A DNA stretch of 20,371 nt from Hysterium pulicare CBS 123377 (GCA_000467715.1 AJFK01000489.1:1-20371); one strand, 5' to 3'. Counted from the stretch's first letter, positions 1-9,576 are shown. The notes: a model not told the origin generated them from the sequence alone. Made by a program: numbers and translations.

Positions 1-294
1 AATTATTAAAATTCTAATATATACGCTACCATGATGAGAACTGCGCCCAGTGGCTGCAACAAGAGCGTCATGGCTAACGTCAAGAGCCCATTGAACCCCT
101 CAATGGCCTATTGACAAGCTATAATCGGCCTTCCGCTGACAAGAAATTGGCTTCAAATATCTATCCGAACCTTGACGCGTCACCCAACATGCACAAACCA
201 TAAATCGTCATACCGAGATGCATGATCTAAGCTGACACGATCTCTAGAACGCCAACCAATTCTCTCCTTTATCGTTGGCCTCGACCTCCGCTGA

Positions 295-783
295 AAACGC
301 TCCGTCGCACCAAAAATTGCACCGCCACTCCATCTATCAATCCGATCGCCTCGTTCGCCAACGAGACTCCTGTTTATCTCAACGTTGAGGCCAAGCGGCG
401 ACACGTTGCCCGAGACCCAACAATCCAGCTCGCCGCGTGGATTGCCGCCCGAGTTTACAAAGCGGAGATATGAAGAGTGGGCGATGATTGGCTGCTGCGG
501 ATCGCTGCTGCATGCGTTCTGTCATGCACGAGCCGAGTCTCCTACAAACGAAGGAGAGTATGCCCAGGAGATGGAAGCGGAAGAAGGACCAGCACCGCTT
601 CCAGAAGATGAATGCAAGCTCTTCTACTTCGAACCGCCGGCTTCGGGCAATACATTGAGTCTTGAAGGTTCAAAAAGGCCACCTGCCAACCTGGTTGACA
701 TCACAGAGTGGGGGCAGTCTGAGTTTCGGATTTGGTGGGAGGCGAATGCACAGGCGGTTTTGGAGAAGAGGATTGTTAGATGA
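295..783 (+). CDS. probable 3' exon of an unknown protein
   Basis: Seen: one frame is open from 295 to the TGA at 781-783, without a convincing ATG, so this is probably the last exon of a split gene or a fragment; the frame is convincing from about 397 on. The product has an ETQQSSSPRGLPPEF linker, an EEWAMIGCCGSLLHAFCHAR segment that could be a helix, an acidic low-complexity stretch (EMEAEEGPAPLPEDE), KLFYFEPP, and a C-terminus with ITEWGQSEFRIWWEANAQAV. Codon use is balanced and protein-like. No family recognised and no motif that allows a function. The sequence upstream of 295 does not give a clear first exon. The minus-strand frame at 404-180 is an alternative but its composition is less protein-like. 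Confidence 0.4.
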   Translation, partial: KRSVAPKIAPPLHLSIRSPRSPTRLLFISTLRPSGDTLPETQQSSSPRGLPPEFTKRRYEEWAMIGCCGSLLHAFCHARAESPTNEGEYAQEMEAEEGPAPLPEDECKLFYFEPPASGNTLSLEGSKRPPANLVDITEWGQSEFRIWWEANAQAVLEKRIVR

Positions 784-993
784 TAAACCTTTGACAACAC
801 GCCATGTCGCACCGCCTCTTGTCTATATGACAGCCCACGAAGCTACAACTTCTCTAATAAGCACAAGCATCTGATTTACTTTACTCGAGCGTGTCAAGCA
901 GTCATCCTCTTCCCAATGACGATGTAGTTCTTCCTTCTCAACCTTAAGCCGCACTTTTGTTCTGTTGGCAGTCCCCCACCTACTAATTCTCAC

Positions 994-1041
994 GGGCGTA
1001 TTACATCACAGGCGTATCACATCACAGGCGTATCACATCCC
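994..1041 (+). repeat. 16-bp direct repeat, three copies
   Basis: Three adjacent copies of a GGCGTATCACATCAC-type unit: 994-1009 (first copy starts with G and has TATT for TATC), 1010-1025 (AGGCGTATCACATCAC) and 1026-1041 (ends ATCCC). Non-coding context. Confidence 0.85.
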
Positions 1042-1353
1042 AAGCAGTCTTACTCCGGCGTAGAGAATACCTAAATATCTGAAAATCATTGATACACGAC
1101 TAGACTCGAAAATGAGAAGTCTCTGCACTCGAATTTTGGAAGGCTAACACACTTTAGCCAGCTCGCTGCACTCGTCCACTACAGATAAATTGCCTTTCCA
1201 TCCCCACACTCTTATTATCTACGGCTTCCCTTGCTGACCTCACATGACGTCGGCTTTCTCTCTTGTATTTTCACCGTCTGTGATATCTAGAAATTAGACT
1301 AGAACACACGCGAAGTAAGACAAATTGCAAAGATAAAGGCGTGGTATGGGGAG

Positions 1354-1516
1354 GCGGATGTAGTGGAAGGGGGGATGCATGCAGTGAAAAGGGGAGTGCA
1401 CGTAGTAAAAGAGGGGGTGTATAGTGGAAGGCCCCATTCACTGCATCTATCCCCCTTTTCACTTGCGTGCACCCCCCTTTTTCACTGCATCCACCACCCC
1501 TTCCACTACATCCACC
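1354..1516. repeat. imperfect inverted repeat made of minisatellite units
   Basis: The left arm (about 1354-1431) is G-rich: GGATGTAGTGGAAGGGGGG, then CAGTGAAAAGGGGAGTGCAC, then GTAGTAAAAGAGGGGGTG. The right arm (about 1434-1516) carries the reverse complements in order: CCCCCTTTTCACTTGCGTGC, TTTTTCACTGCATCCACC, CCTTCCACTACATCCACC. The axis is at about 1432. The arms are made of the same 20-22-bp C/T-rich unit that continues as the tandem array to the right, so the array has units in both orientations. Confidence 0.75.
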
Positions 1517-1519
1517 TCC

Positions 1520-1624
1520 CTCTTCTACTACATCTACCCCATCTTCCACTACAACTACCCCATCTTCCACTACATCTACCCCATCTTCCACTACATCTAC
1601 CCCATCTTCCACTACATCTACCTC
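1520..1624 (+). repeat. 21-bp minisatellite array
   Basis: About five copies of ATCTTCCACTACATCTACCCC. Copies at 1541-1561 (one change), 1562-1582 and 1583-1603 (identical) and 1604-1624 (CTC end), with a slightly shorter copy just before. Because 21 is a multiple of 3, all three forward frames stay open and the two strands give artificial low-complexity ORFs; none has other support as a gene. Confidence 0.9.
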
Positions 1625-2074
1625 CCCTTTTACTGTAGTACTACTACGGAGAACGTACCTTACTTCTACACGGTAATCATATTTCTTCTACTAGCTCCTA
1701 ATTAATAATAGGACGTAGATGAGGTACACTAGCTGAGACAGTCTGCAGAGAAAAGGCATGCTGTTGGGGATGCAAGTTCCAGAACACTGTCGCAGCCTCT
1801 GGCCGCGTCCCTGACGTTGCAACATTTTCAATTTCGATAACCCCGATAATAGATGCAAAATCAAAAGAAGAAATCATCAGCTAAGACAATTCGCGAAGAA
1901 AAGATGGCTCTGGGTCCAGGTTTGGCGGACATGGAGAAGGGTCATACACCTTCGGCCACAGCCCACACAATACCGGATCCACGAATTTTCGGTTGCTTCC
2001 AAGGTTTCTTTCTTACCACCTCAGACTATCACAACTCAACCCTTAGAGTAACGACGTTGGAGTACGAAATGGAT

Positions 2075-2329
2075 GAATCGACAAACGCTATCACATCTCA
2101 CATCATGGGCCGACGACAAGAGCAGCATGGGGCATTGACAAGGAGGACAGCACGGAGAAGGTAAATCGCAGGACGCAATTACATCTCACATATTCGGGAC
2201 GAATCGACGGACTCAATCACATCTCACCTCCTGGAGATAAAGCAACCTCTGGGGAGATGACATGGCTGAGCGAGAAACTACTCAAGGCAGCATGAAAAAG
2301 GTGAATCGCTGAACACTATCACCTCCTGG
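2075..2329 (+). repeat. cluster of four degenerate ~36-bp repeats
   Basis: Four copies of a GAATCGACGGACGCAATCAC-type unit, followed in the first three by ATCTCAC: 2075-2109, 2163-2198, 2201-2234 and 2303-2329 (short). Spacing is uneven, so this is not a simple tandem array. Copies 2 and 4 also share preceding GCAGCATG and AAGGT sequence, which suggests a larger decayed unit. Confidence 0.6.
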
Positions 2330-2892
2330 TGAGGACACAAGAAGGAACTCAAGCGGCAAATAATTCGGAGGCAACAAACTCAAAGGACCGGAGAATATAC
2401 AAGCATACCAAATGTTGATTTCTTTCAATGCCACTTCACATCGACACAGATGTACGCGCCAAACGATATTGTGAATGGGTAGGAGCTGATAAGCTGAACG
2501 ACTGAGGCTTTCGAAACTTCGGAGGTCACGAATACAATGTATTCGTTCGTATAAGCGGCTGGGGCTTAAGCCGACGCAGAGAGCTTATAGTAGGTGGATT
2601 TCCAGATGAAATTTGACAGTAGCGGACGCGACACCGACGCCTTCCACCTCCTCCACGCCCTCTACCAAAAGACTCTGCCAAGACCTCACGATACTCATTC
2701 CTGGGACCATTGAGTACCCTCACACGCGTCCGCTACCTTATATCACACTTCTAGGCGTACGGGGATGACGCCACTGCATTGGGAACAATCTTACCGCCTC
2801 CTGCGAAGCTATGTCGGATTTTCAAAAGTACAGTGTATTATGTGAACAAACAATCAAACTATCAGCGTGTTTTCGAGCGCCAAGACACGCCA

Positions 2893-2940
2893 CAATCAAT
2901 CAATCAGAGCTGGGCTTCAGAAAATAAACAATCAATCAGG
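2893..2940 (+). repeat. short AATC microsatellite patches
   Basis: CAATCAATCAATCAG near 2893 and CAATCAATCAG near 2929 are two short tetranucleotide (AATC) tracts separated by about 20 bp. The surrounding 2730-3110 shows no gene I can support. Confidence 0.6.
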
Positions 2941-3807
2941 TAAAGAGGGCTTGATTGCCCATGACTCCCCTCAGTATCTGTAACATGTAACTTCGAAAGA
3001 GTGGTACCTTTTTATCCCCTAGCAAGATCTTATTGGAATTTTGTGGCCTTGACAACAGCCAATTCAAAGCTACACGTTCCCCTACTAGCACCAAGAGCCA
3101 ACTCGATGAGCTTATTTATGACCCCAGTATCTTAAAGAAAGCCAGTCGACGGACCACGAACCCTTGATTCTCGACAACGAGGAGGCCTGCCGGCGGTGTT
3201 CCGCTTCTAGCCCTTCGCCATTGAAGTAGCCAAGTAGCGCGTGTGTGTATATTGTCGGAGCAGAGGTAGACACGAAAAGAGAAGGAGCAGGGTAAGAGAA
3301 CTTGTTGTAGATGGGAATCTGCCCCGTTCAAAGTGCCAAACGGGGCTGGGATCAAACGCTTCCCCATCGGAATTGGAACATCGTCCACTTGGCTAGTGTT
3401 CTGGCCTTTCTTGGAAGTAAGAGGGCGGCCATCTTCACTCTCATCATCAAGGCCCCCTTTATTGATTTCCCTTCGTTGATTTCCATTCTTTCAGATTTTT
3501 CGTGGCTTCTTTTCTTGTCGGAAAGGTCGGTCACTAGGGTATTCTAATGTTCTGGTTCTTGCTAAAAGTCAGAGGACCGCCACCTTCACACCTTCTTGTA
3601 GGCTTAGAGACAGCCCGCCGCTCATTGATGAGGATTACGACCTGCGCGTCCTCCTGGAGGGATGTGAAAGGTGAGGGGGGCGGCGCCTTGAGCCAGGCCT
3701 GACAGGGAAACTTCCCTTCAACGATCATTGATTGAAACTGTTGTCTATCAAGCTTTTTAGTATTGAATATGGCCAAATATTGCTTCCCGCTCCTTTCAAC
3801 CATCCCC

Positions 3808-4571
3808 TCAACCCTTCCTGAATCTCCATCCCCACCCACTTATTATCCTCAATCCCCTTCCCCTCTTCGTTTTCATTCCCTTTAACGAAAGCCCGAAGCT
3901 TAGCGCCCATCCCCATCTCCGCATCCCTCTCCTCCTTTTGCCCCTCCCTACATATGACCTATGAATAACCTCCCAAATTAAATGTACGGGCACTATCACA
4001 ATTGCATACACAATTGCAGACACAACAATATAATCCCTAGAAGAATCATATAAAGCGGAATAAAATAAGGCGATTCCTCCAAACTTGACGTCTTCCCCCT
4101 TCTCACTCACACATAATCAGTTGAGGAACGTAACCAGGCGAAGCAGGCGTTGATGAAGGCAAGGCTCATGATAATTATGTAGCCGAAGAGGAAGGTTTGG
4201 GCATTGTGGCGGTAGGGAGCGCAGATGGGGGCGTGCGTGATGCTGTAGCCAAAGAGGAAGGCTGTGGGGATTAGGAATAGAGTTGCAACGGCGAAGCGGG
4301 TTGCGCAGGTGTGGGTTAGAGGGTTTGAAGGAGCTGAGGTTGAGTTCGGATTTGGATATGGACTTCCGGTGGCATTATCAGACTCGAAGTTTTAGTTCGC
4401 GTTGGGACTTGTTGAAGTTGACGCTTCCTCGGGCTTTGGAGGAGCTGTTGATGGTGTTGAAGTTGAATGCTTCTTAGGCAGAGAGGGCGAGGAGGAGAAG
4501 GGTGAGTAACAGTCTTGACGTAAAATCCTATTGTGCCGACGAAGACTAGGCTCACCGGATGATAGTTGCAT
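3808..4571 (-). pseudogene. three-segment membrane protein with one in-frame stop
   Basis: Seen: from the ATG at 4571 one frame runs 59 codons, hits TAA (4394-4392), and continues in the same frame for 93 more codons. It then splices cleanly: donor GTGAGT at 4110, acceptor TTCTTCTAG ending at 4037 (74 nt), in phase, to a second exon ending at 3808. The product without the stop would be about 228 residues: a Ser/Thr/Pro-rich N-terminal 60-90 residues with an NAT glycosylation site, membrane segments at about 91-111 (RFAVATLFLIPTAFLFGY), 126-146 (TFLFGYIIIMSLAFINACFAW) and 157-174 (IVVSAIVYAIVIVPVHLI), then a basic tail (GKRRRG, KTKRGRG). Family not recognised. The splice site joining two hydrophobic frames supports a real gene; the TAA makes it a pseudogene, a read error or a gene with a downstream start. 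The basic tail may be mis-called if a further intron exists. Confidence 0.5.
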
Positions 4572-4740
4572 GATGCGGATGCATTTTGGCGAGGCCGAAG
4601 CTCAGCTTTGCATGCCACACCTCGTCCTTAGAAGGTAGGGTGCATGACACACTGCTTGCGATTGCTCCAGACTGTTCTAAATGAGGGGCATTATACTACG
4701 TCCGGCAAATTCCAGCTTGACACTATTAAGGTGGTCTTCT

Positions 4741-4971
4741 TCAAACAAAGACGACGGTCTGCGAGGCGGAGTCCATCCGCACCTCTCTCACGATCCACGG
4801 TGCAATGCTGATGGGTTCGGACGGAGCATATTCTTCCCCGTCTCTGCTGCGACTTGTCTGCATCCGCACCTGCAGCCTGATTAACTTCTGTCCCTGGGAG
4901 TGATTGTTGGCGCAAGCCTTGGACAGTGAAACTGTGCACGTTGCCAACACAGAGGTGTAAGTTACGCACAA
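4741..4971 (-). CDS. possible C-terminal exon, unknown protein
   Basis: Seen: a minus frame ending at 4741 with the composition of a cytoplasmic tail: MQTSRSRDGEEYAPSEPISI, then APWIVREVRMDSASQTVVFV and stop. Its N-terminal part (MCVTYTSVLATCTVSLSKAC) is less convincing and may be intron. It lies just upstream of, and on the same strand as, the membrane-protein relic at 4571-3808. Phosphorylatable serine-rich tails of this kind occur in fungal membrane receptors, but no domain is visible, so I assign no function. Confidence 0.25.
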   Translation of the reverse strand: MCVTYTSVLATCTVSLSKACANNHSQGQKLIRLQVRMQTSRSRDGEEYAPSEPISIAPWIVREVRMDSASQTVVFV

Positions 4972-5225
4972 GTTTCATCCCAATTTGAGTGCTGGGTGTC
5001 AGTCTGGGTAGGCCATTTGAGCGTGTGCGAATGCTGTCGGATATGTTGTGGATGGCCCGAGATTCTGATTGATAAGTAGAACAGACCGTGGTCTTGGCAA
5101 TCTTCCAAAATCAACCTTTGGGAAACACCACGAAAGGCGCGTTGTTCTATCTAGATACTGATCCGAAGGCTTTCTTTAGCAATTCGCCTTTTCAGCTTCC
5201 GTGAAGAGTTGCTTTCGCCCTCAAC

Positions 5226-5411
5226 ATGAACGAACATCGCGATGAGCCTCATCAGCCAGCGACCGAACGAAGGAAACAAATGGTACTAGAATAACACATG
5301 GTTGACAACGTGCGGCAGAAAACCCGGGAATGCAGAATACTAGGACAGCGTCGGCAGGCATGGGAGCTGGAGAACGGACCCATACTGTTGCTCGAGAAGC
5401 TCGTCGGATGA
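5226..5411 (+). pseudogene. short reading frame with one internal stop
   Basis: Seen: the ATG at 5226 opens MNEHRDEPHQPATERRKQMV, reaches TAA at 5292-5294, and continues in the same frame with NVRQKTRECRILGQRRQAWE, LENGPILLLEKLVG and TGA at 5409-5411. Charged, probably helical sequence; no family recognised. It could be a decayed first exon. Chance is not excluded because the frame is only 62 codons. Confidence 0.25.
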
Positions 5412-6305
5412 TACTTGGGGCATCACTACTTCTACCTCTCCGAAGTATGTGAGCGATGCTGGGATGCGCCCTTACAAACCACCCGAAATGGTCTGCGTTC
5501 TTCTTTGACTAAGGATAAATGATTCAAGAAGGATATGAGGAAGGCTTTTGTGTTGTGAATACCCCGAGGAGACTGAGCTTAACTCTATCGTGCTTATAGC
5601 TTCTGGGCTTACCAGGTACCTACATGACCTCGCCGACCTCGATAGTGCCTACTGCGAGTTAATCAAGCCGCTTCCTCACCTCCATCTCTTAAATGTCAGT
5701 TTCTGTCCGGAGCTTGGAGCAAATCTCCCAGCTTCGCATAAAGAACGTTTGTTTTCGACGACCCTGCCGTGACCGAGTGAAGTACGCTATCTGGCACCAG
5801 CGTATAGGTCACTTGAACGAGCAAAACCTCAAGTTAATGGAAAAGATGCCTATAGGGTTCATTTCGATGTAAAAGATCTCAACTTGTGTCATTAGAACAA
5901 TAGAAGAAAGGCCGTATCAAGGGCATATTAAGTAGGAAGCACCGACTGGATCTCGCCTATATGGGCGTATATGAAGGCCACGAAGAAGAAAGATATTGGG
6001 TCCACTTTATTTAGGACCGGAGCGGACGTACGGATCCGTTACGGTGTACGTCGAGGAGCGGAAGGAACAGGTAGAGAATAGTTACAGACCCATGTAAATA
6101 CGCCGACCGCCTCCTAGAATGTCGCCAATGAGCTCCTAGTTCTTCAAGTTTTTCTTGGAATCGCAGGATCTTGCCCTAAAGGTCCTTTCGTGCAATACAC
6201 TTGATCATTTACGAGGATTGTAGTATTTAAAGCCTTTAACTTTCCGTTTGACACGCATACGTCCAGCGCAAAGGATTGGACCCTGCCATTCGCCAGTGAG
6301 CGAGC

Positions 6306-6676
6306 TTACAAGTCGATTCCTCCATCTCTTCCGGGCTCCCACATGCAATGTGTAACTTCGAGCCTCATTGTTTGACCCCAAAGCCGGAGAAGAGGGCAAT
6401 CCGCCTCGTGAGCTTCGTTTGCGGAGACAAGCCGATTGTAGACGGCTAAGATGTCATCTAGGACGTTTTGCGGTCGATGATTTTGCTGCGGTTGGTTGGG
6501 ATATGGCAGATTGTCTTGACAAGAAGGTAATCACGTATTCTCATCCCGGCTTCTCTCCATATGGCCGGGAGCTCTTCGCGGGAACGCGTGTCGCTGCGGG
6601 CGGTGGGTTTGGTGGTTCTTGGGGTCGTACTCGTCGGACTTGATGATTGTTTTGGACCCGGTTCAAAATCAGAACA
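6306..6676 (-). pseudogene. decayed gene fragment in two overlapping frames
   Basis: Seen: one minus frame (6676-6458) starts with a Ser/Thr/Pro-rich linker (SSSPTSTTPRTTKPTARSD) and continues SREELPAIWREAGMRIRDYL and KTICHIPTNRSKIIDRK before TAG. A second minus frame (6530-6306) overlaps it and carries VLDDILAVYNRLVSANEAHE and CPLLRLWGQTMRLEVTHCMW before TAA. Both read like protein and would form one product if a frameshift lies near 6460. No family recognised. The plus-strand frame 6368-6643 is a competing reading, but it is G/R-rich and less protein-like. Confidence 0.3.
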
Positions 6677-7172
6677 TCATAGCCTGTATCCCTGAAGGCT
6701 TCTGCAAGGACTGCTTTGACTTTCGGCATAATGAGGGCCCAGAGATGAATGGCAATGAGTTGCTATATGATGGGTGGAGGAGGGTTGGCTACGCGAGGAT
6801 TGGCATTGAGATAAATTCATCGAAACAGCTCTCGTCTCACCCACACACCGCTATCTCCATCCCGGCTACCTAACAAATATGCTGTACGTTGGACTCACTG
6901 CCTCGCGACTCTATTTTAGGGGACAGAAGTGCTACTAACCTCCTGTTACAACTTTCTTCGCCACCTCTCCAGCCTGGCTTAATCTTCATCGCTATCCTGA
7001 CAATTTCGGCCGCCGGAAAAGAGCACAACTCTTCAGCATTTCTACGAAAAGCAGGGTCCAATTCTAAATATACTCGAACAGCACATACTAAATCTCCGAA
7101 AAGCCATAATAAGGCTTATCGCCAACTGGGTATGAGTTTCGTATTCGGGAGCCTGCGGATTCAAACTCTTCT

Positions 7173-7695
7173 TCATTGTTTTGGGTACCTTCCGTTGAAG
7201 AAGGTGAGGCCGATGAGGTCGGCGAGGTAGAACACACCGTTTACGATTGAGGATGTTATGAACAGGTACGTGAACTGCACCTTATGCCCTGTGCCAGCAC
7301 CTGCAAATACGGCTCGGCCTAACATTTTCAATACCACAGAACTCTACTTAGGGGCTAATTTACTAGTTCGAGGCTCGTGCCATGTAGTTTTGCCGGGGGA
7401 TGTGAAGAGACGGTTTTGTTTTGAGTCCATCAAGACGATGGGCCAAGCGTAGATACCTAGCGGAGGTCCAGTGGTGCACGTGTCGTCGTGGAAAGACCGC
7501 GGCGGAGTAACATGGGCGCGTTCCCAGCAGGGCAGCAACGTGTATCCCGGAATCCTGGTTCCCATTTACTCTATCATTATTACAAGGCTTGTACGAATAT
7601 AAAACAGGTGAAAGTGCGAGAAGAGATAGAAGCGCTACAAAAGGCGCTCCCTGACCCGCTTTCCAACCTAATTTCTGGGGTTCTGCTTCTTGCAT
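7173..7695 (-). CDS. possible small two-segment membrane protein, three exons
   Basis: Seen: the ATG at 7695 begins MQEAEPQKLGWKAGQG and a hydrophobic segment (APFVALLSLLALSPVLYSY). A donor GTAATA at 7583 and acceptor CGCTAG at 7457 (127 nt), then a donor GTAAAT at 7363 and acceptor TATTTGCAG at 7301 (63 nt), join three frames in phase: exons 7695-7584, 7456-7364 and 7300-7173, 110 residues. Exon 2 contains IYAWPIVLMDSKQNRLF; exon 3 contains a strong hydrophobic pair (FTYLFITSSIVNGVFYLADL and IGLTFF) and ends NGRYPKQ. No family recognised. Inferred: either a small membrane protein or the decayed C-terminus of a larger one. The last exon is the most convincing part; the first intron is longer than usual and is the weakest part. 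The plus-strand frames here look less protein-like. Confidence 0.35.
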
Positions 7696-7796
7696 GGAGG
7701 GCCCGACGAACGGGGTCTACTAAACATTTCTCACTCGAAGGACATCCGACAAATGTTCCTGGCCCAGAGACCAGAAGATTAATTCCAAAAAGTAGA

Positions 7797-8066
7797 TTAA
7801 TCTAGAAAACGTGTCAGTAGACACGTTGGCGAGAGGAAGTTGTCGCGTCGGGGGTCTCGGGGCTCATTGATAATCGCTGGCTTCGAATGTAGGTACGTTG
7901 GCAGTGCCTCGATCTGCTGTGGTCCTTTCCCCCGATGTACCGGATGAAATTTGGGTGTTTCCTCAGTCATGACTTCTAGGAAGCTGAGGCTAGGCACGAA
8001 TCGCTCGAGGGGATTCAACAACCAACAACTGGTCAACCAACGACAGGGCAGCCAACAATGATGCAA
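7797..8066 (-). CDS. possible exon of unknown protein
   Basis: Seen: the convincing part starts at an internal ATG (7971) with MTEETPKFHPVHRGKGPQQI, continues through EALPTYLHSKPAIINEPRDP, and ends in SPTCLLTRFLD at 7797. The upstream part to 8066 is Trp/Cys/Leu-rich and may be non-coding. No domain recognised. Its end lies about 100 bp upstream of the start of the small membrane-protein model at 7695, on the same strand, so the two could be pieces of one decayed gene. Confidence 0.25.
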   Translation of the reverse strand: MHHCWLPCRWLTSCWLLNPLERFVPSLSFLEVMTEETPKFHPVHRGKGPQQIEALPTYLHSKPAIINEPRDPRRDNFLSPTCLLTRFLD

Positions 8067-8334
8067 GGGTGCCCGGCGTCTGGTTTGAGAGCCTTGGGAT
8101 GGTATCCTAACGATATTACAATTCTCATTCGAATGTTCGGGAACAGCGCGTATAGTATCTGAAATGAATGCGTCTACTCTGCGTCACTATAGCATAGGGG
8201 AACTGAAAGGAGCATGGTTTTGATATCGCATAGAGTAATCTCAGTGTCCCATAGGACTTCAGGGCTTGTCTTCAAGTCGCTCCATCATCGCTATCAACAT
8301 TCCTCAGGTCTGCTTCCTCGTCATTGTTGCCATT

Positions 8335-8342
8335 GTTGTGAG
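8335..8342 (+). repeat. left target-site duplication of the MITE
   Basis: GTTGTGAG, repeated exactly at 8512-8519 on the other side of the element. Confidence 0.9.
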
Positions 8343-8511
8343 CAGAGTTGCTAACAATCAAGGCGATCAGCGCCTTGATTAATGCACGTGTCGTGTTGCA
8401 GTCAATTCGAGCGTGCAAGGTCTAACATTAGAACCGTAAAGCTGTGCAAGGCTTAAGTGCTTTATAGTGCATTAATCAAGGCGCTGATCGCCTTGATTGT
8501 TAGCAACTCTA
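8343..8511. mobile_element. hAT-type MITE, 169 bp, with 44-bp perfect TIRs
   Basis: Seen: bases 8344-8387 and 8467-8510 are exact reverse complements (44 bp), beginning AGAGTTGCTAACAATCAAGG. The element is bounded by C at 8343 and A at 8511, so the ends read CAGAG and (reverse strand) TAGAG, matching the YAGAG-type ends of hAT transposons. Flanks are an exact 8-bp direct repeat GTTGTGAG (8335-8342 and 8512-8519), the hAT target-site duplication length. Each TIR contains its own palindrome, AATCAAGGCG / CGCCTTGATT around a 5-nt centre. The 79-bp centre has no ORF, so it is non-autonomous. Perfect TIRs and TSD point to a recent insertion compared with the decayed surroundings. Confidence 0.93.
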
Positions 8512-8519
8512 GTTGTGAG
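8512..8519 (+). repeat. right target-site duplication of the MITE
   Basis: GTTGTGAG, identical to 8335-8342. Confidence 0.9.
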
Positions 8520-9108
8520 GGGCAATTTAACGGAGGGTAGGTTTGGGTCGACAGCAGAAAGGACAAGGATGCCGCGATGGAGGGTAGGTCTCAGCCGTAT
8601 TCCTCAATAGATGTCGGTATACCATTAAGCATCCAGGAGGTCATTACTTACTTCCGTGCGACTCATCTTATTGCTCCTGCACCTTCTGTCGAGCCCCGTT
8701 GGACCAGGAGGCGAATCTTTGGGTAAGAATTCGCGTACGTGAATACAAGGAATAGCAGCCAGCGAAGCTTGCGCTCATATGTTGCTGTCTTGCGCGCTTG
8801 GTCCTAACTCGGATTATCAAGAGCGCTATTGTTGGTTCTCTTGCGCTTCCAAGAGCCTGGGATAGATGATGCGGAGAAAAAGAAAGTGGGGTCGAAAGCT
8901 GAGCGCCATGCGTGGCGGTAGCAGGGACAGGTGGAGCATCATTGCATGGGCCGCTTCCGAAGGGAGGCAAGGGAAATGCTGATTTCCTTCAGTTTTACCG
9001 TCGCCGTCACTCAACTATATTCGCACCCCTCTAGAAAGGGCATTGGCTTGGGGATTCTTTTTAGTAAGAGGAGGACCTCGATGCTTCTCTATTATTCAAA
9101 AGGACTAA

Positions 9109-9576
9109 GTCCGAAAGTCTTCTCTAGGCCCAGCAACATGCCTTCTTCTCGAGCTCCTCCCTCGGGACGACCTCCAATTATTGAACTCGAAGATAGGAGC
9201 ATATCCTGGACCATTGTTGTCGAAGCAGGCAGACATATCCGCACTCGGATCTATTATCTTAGAGGTTACTTGCGGCCGGACTGTATATGACGGATTCACA
9301 GATAAGGAAATCAGGGATCTATACACAGAGTCAAAGTTTACTAAGACAAAATGCTTGGGGCCCATTGGGAGCGTTATTGCGGATTGTTGGCAAGGCAAAT
9401 ACAGAAGTACGGATGAAGTCGCGAAGAGCATTGACGTTAGTTATATCACCTCTCTTCAATATCTGTGTCGGAGAAGGCTGGGCCGACGACCGCCACGAGA
9501 TTGGACTCTGAACTGCAGACTCCGCTTCATCTCCCTTCTATTCTTGTATGACTATTGCGAGCTTAGACTCCGCTAG
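9109..9576 (+). pseudogene. protein-kinase C-lobe relic (fungal Ser/Thr kinase type)
   Basis: Seen: one frame open from 9109 encodes, at about 9229-9450, the order of kinase subdomains IX to XI: KQADISALGSIILEVTCGRT (the D-x-x-ALGS of subdomain IX), then VYDGFTDKEIRDLYTESKFT, then a GPIGSVIADCWQGKYRSTDE segment with the CW of subdomain XI, and EVAKSID. Known: this matches the C-lobe of fungal kinases that read D-x-x-ALGS...Y.G..D.EI..LY....F......G.VI..CW.G.Y.S..EV. Upstream I find no HRD/HGD catalytic loop, no DFG and no glycine loop in any frame of 8600-9110, and the usual P of PY is V. So it is a truncated, presumably inactive copy. Sequence after 9460 is no longer kinase-like. Confidence 0.65.

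Noticed and set aside
1271-1705. Overlapping ORFs on both strands rich in DVVEDGV, HLPLHLP or TPSSTTS repeats
   Set aside because: They are translations of a 21-bp minisatellite, which keeps every frame open; no other gene signal.
2526-2723. Minus ORF with an RGRGGGGRRRCR stretch resembling an RGG motif
   Set aside because: The glycine-arginine run comes from a short C/T-rich low-complexity patch; no RNA-binding domain nearby and no ATG start.
6889-7230. 113-codon plus ORF with a hydrophobic GLIFIAILTISAAGK stretch
   Set aside because: No N-terminal position for the hydrophobic part, basic low-information C-terminus, and overlap with the better minus-strand model.
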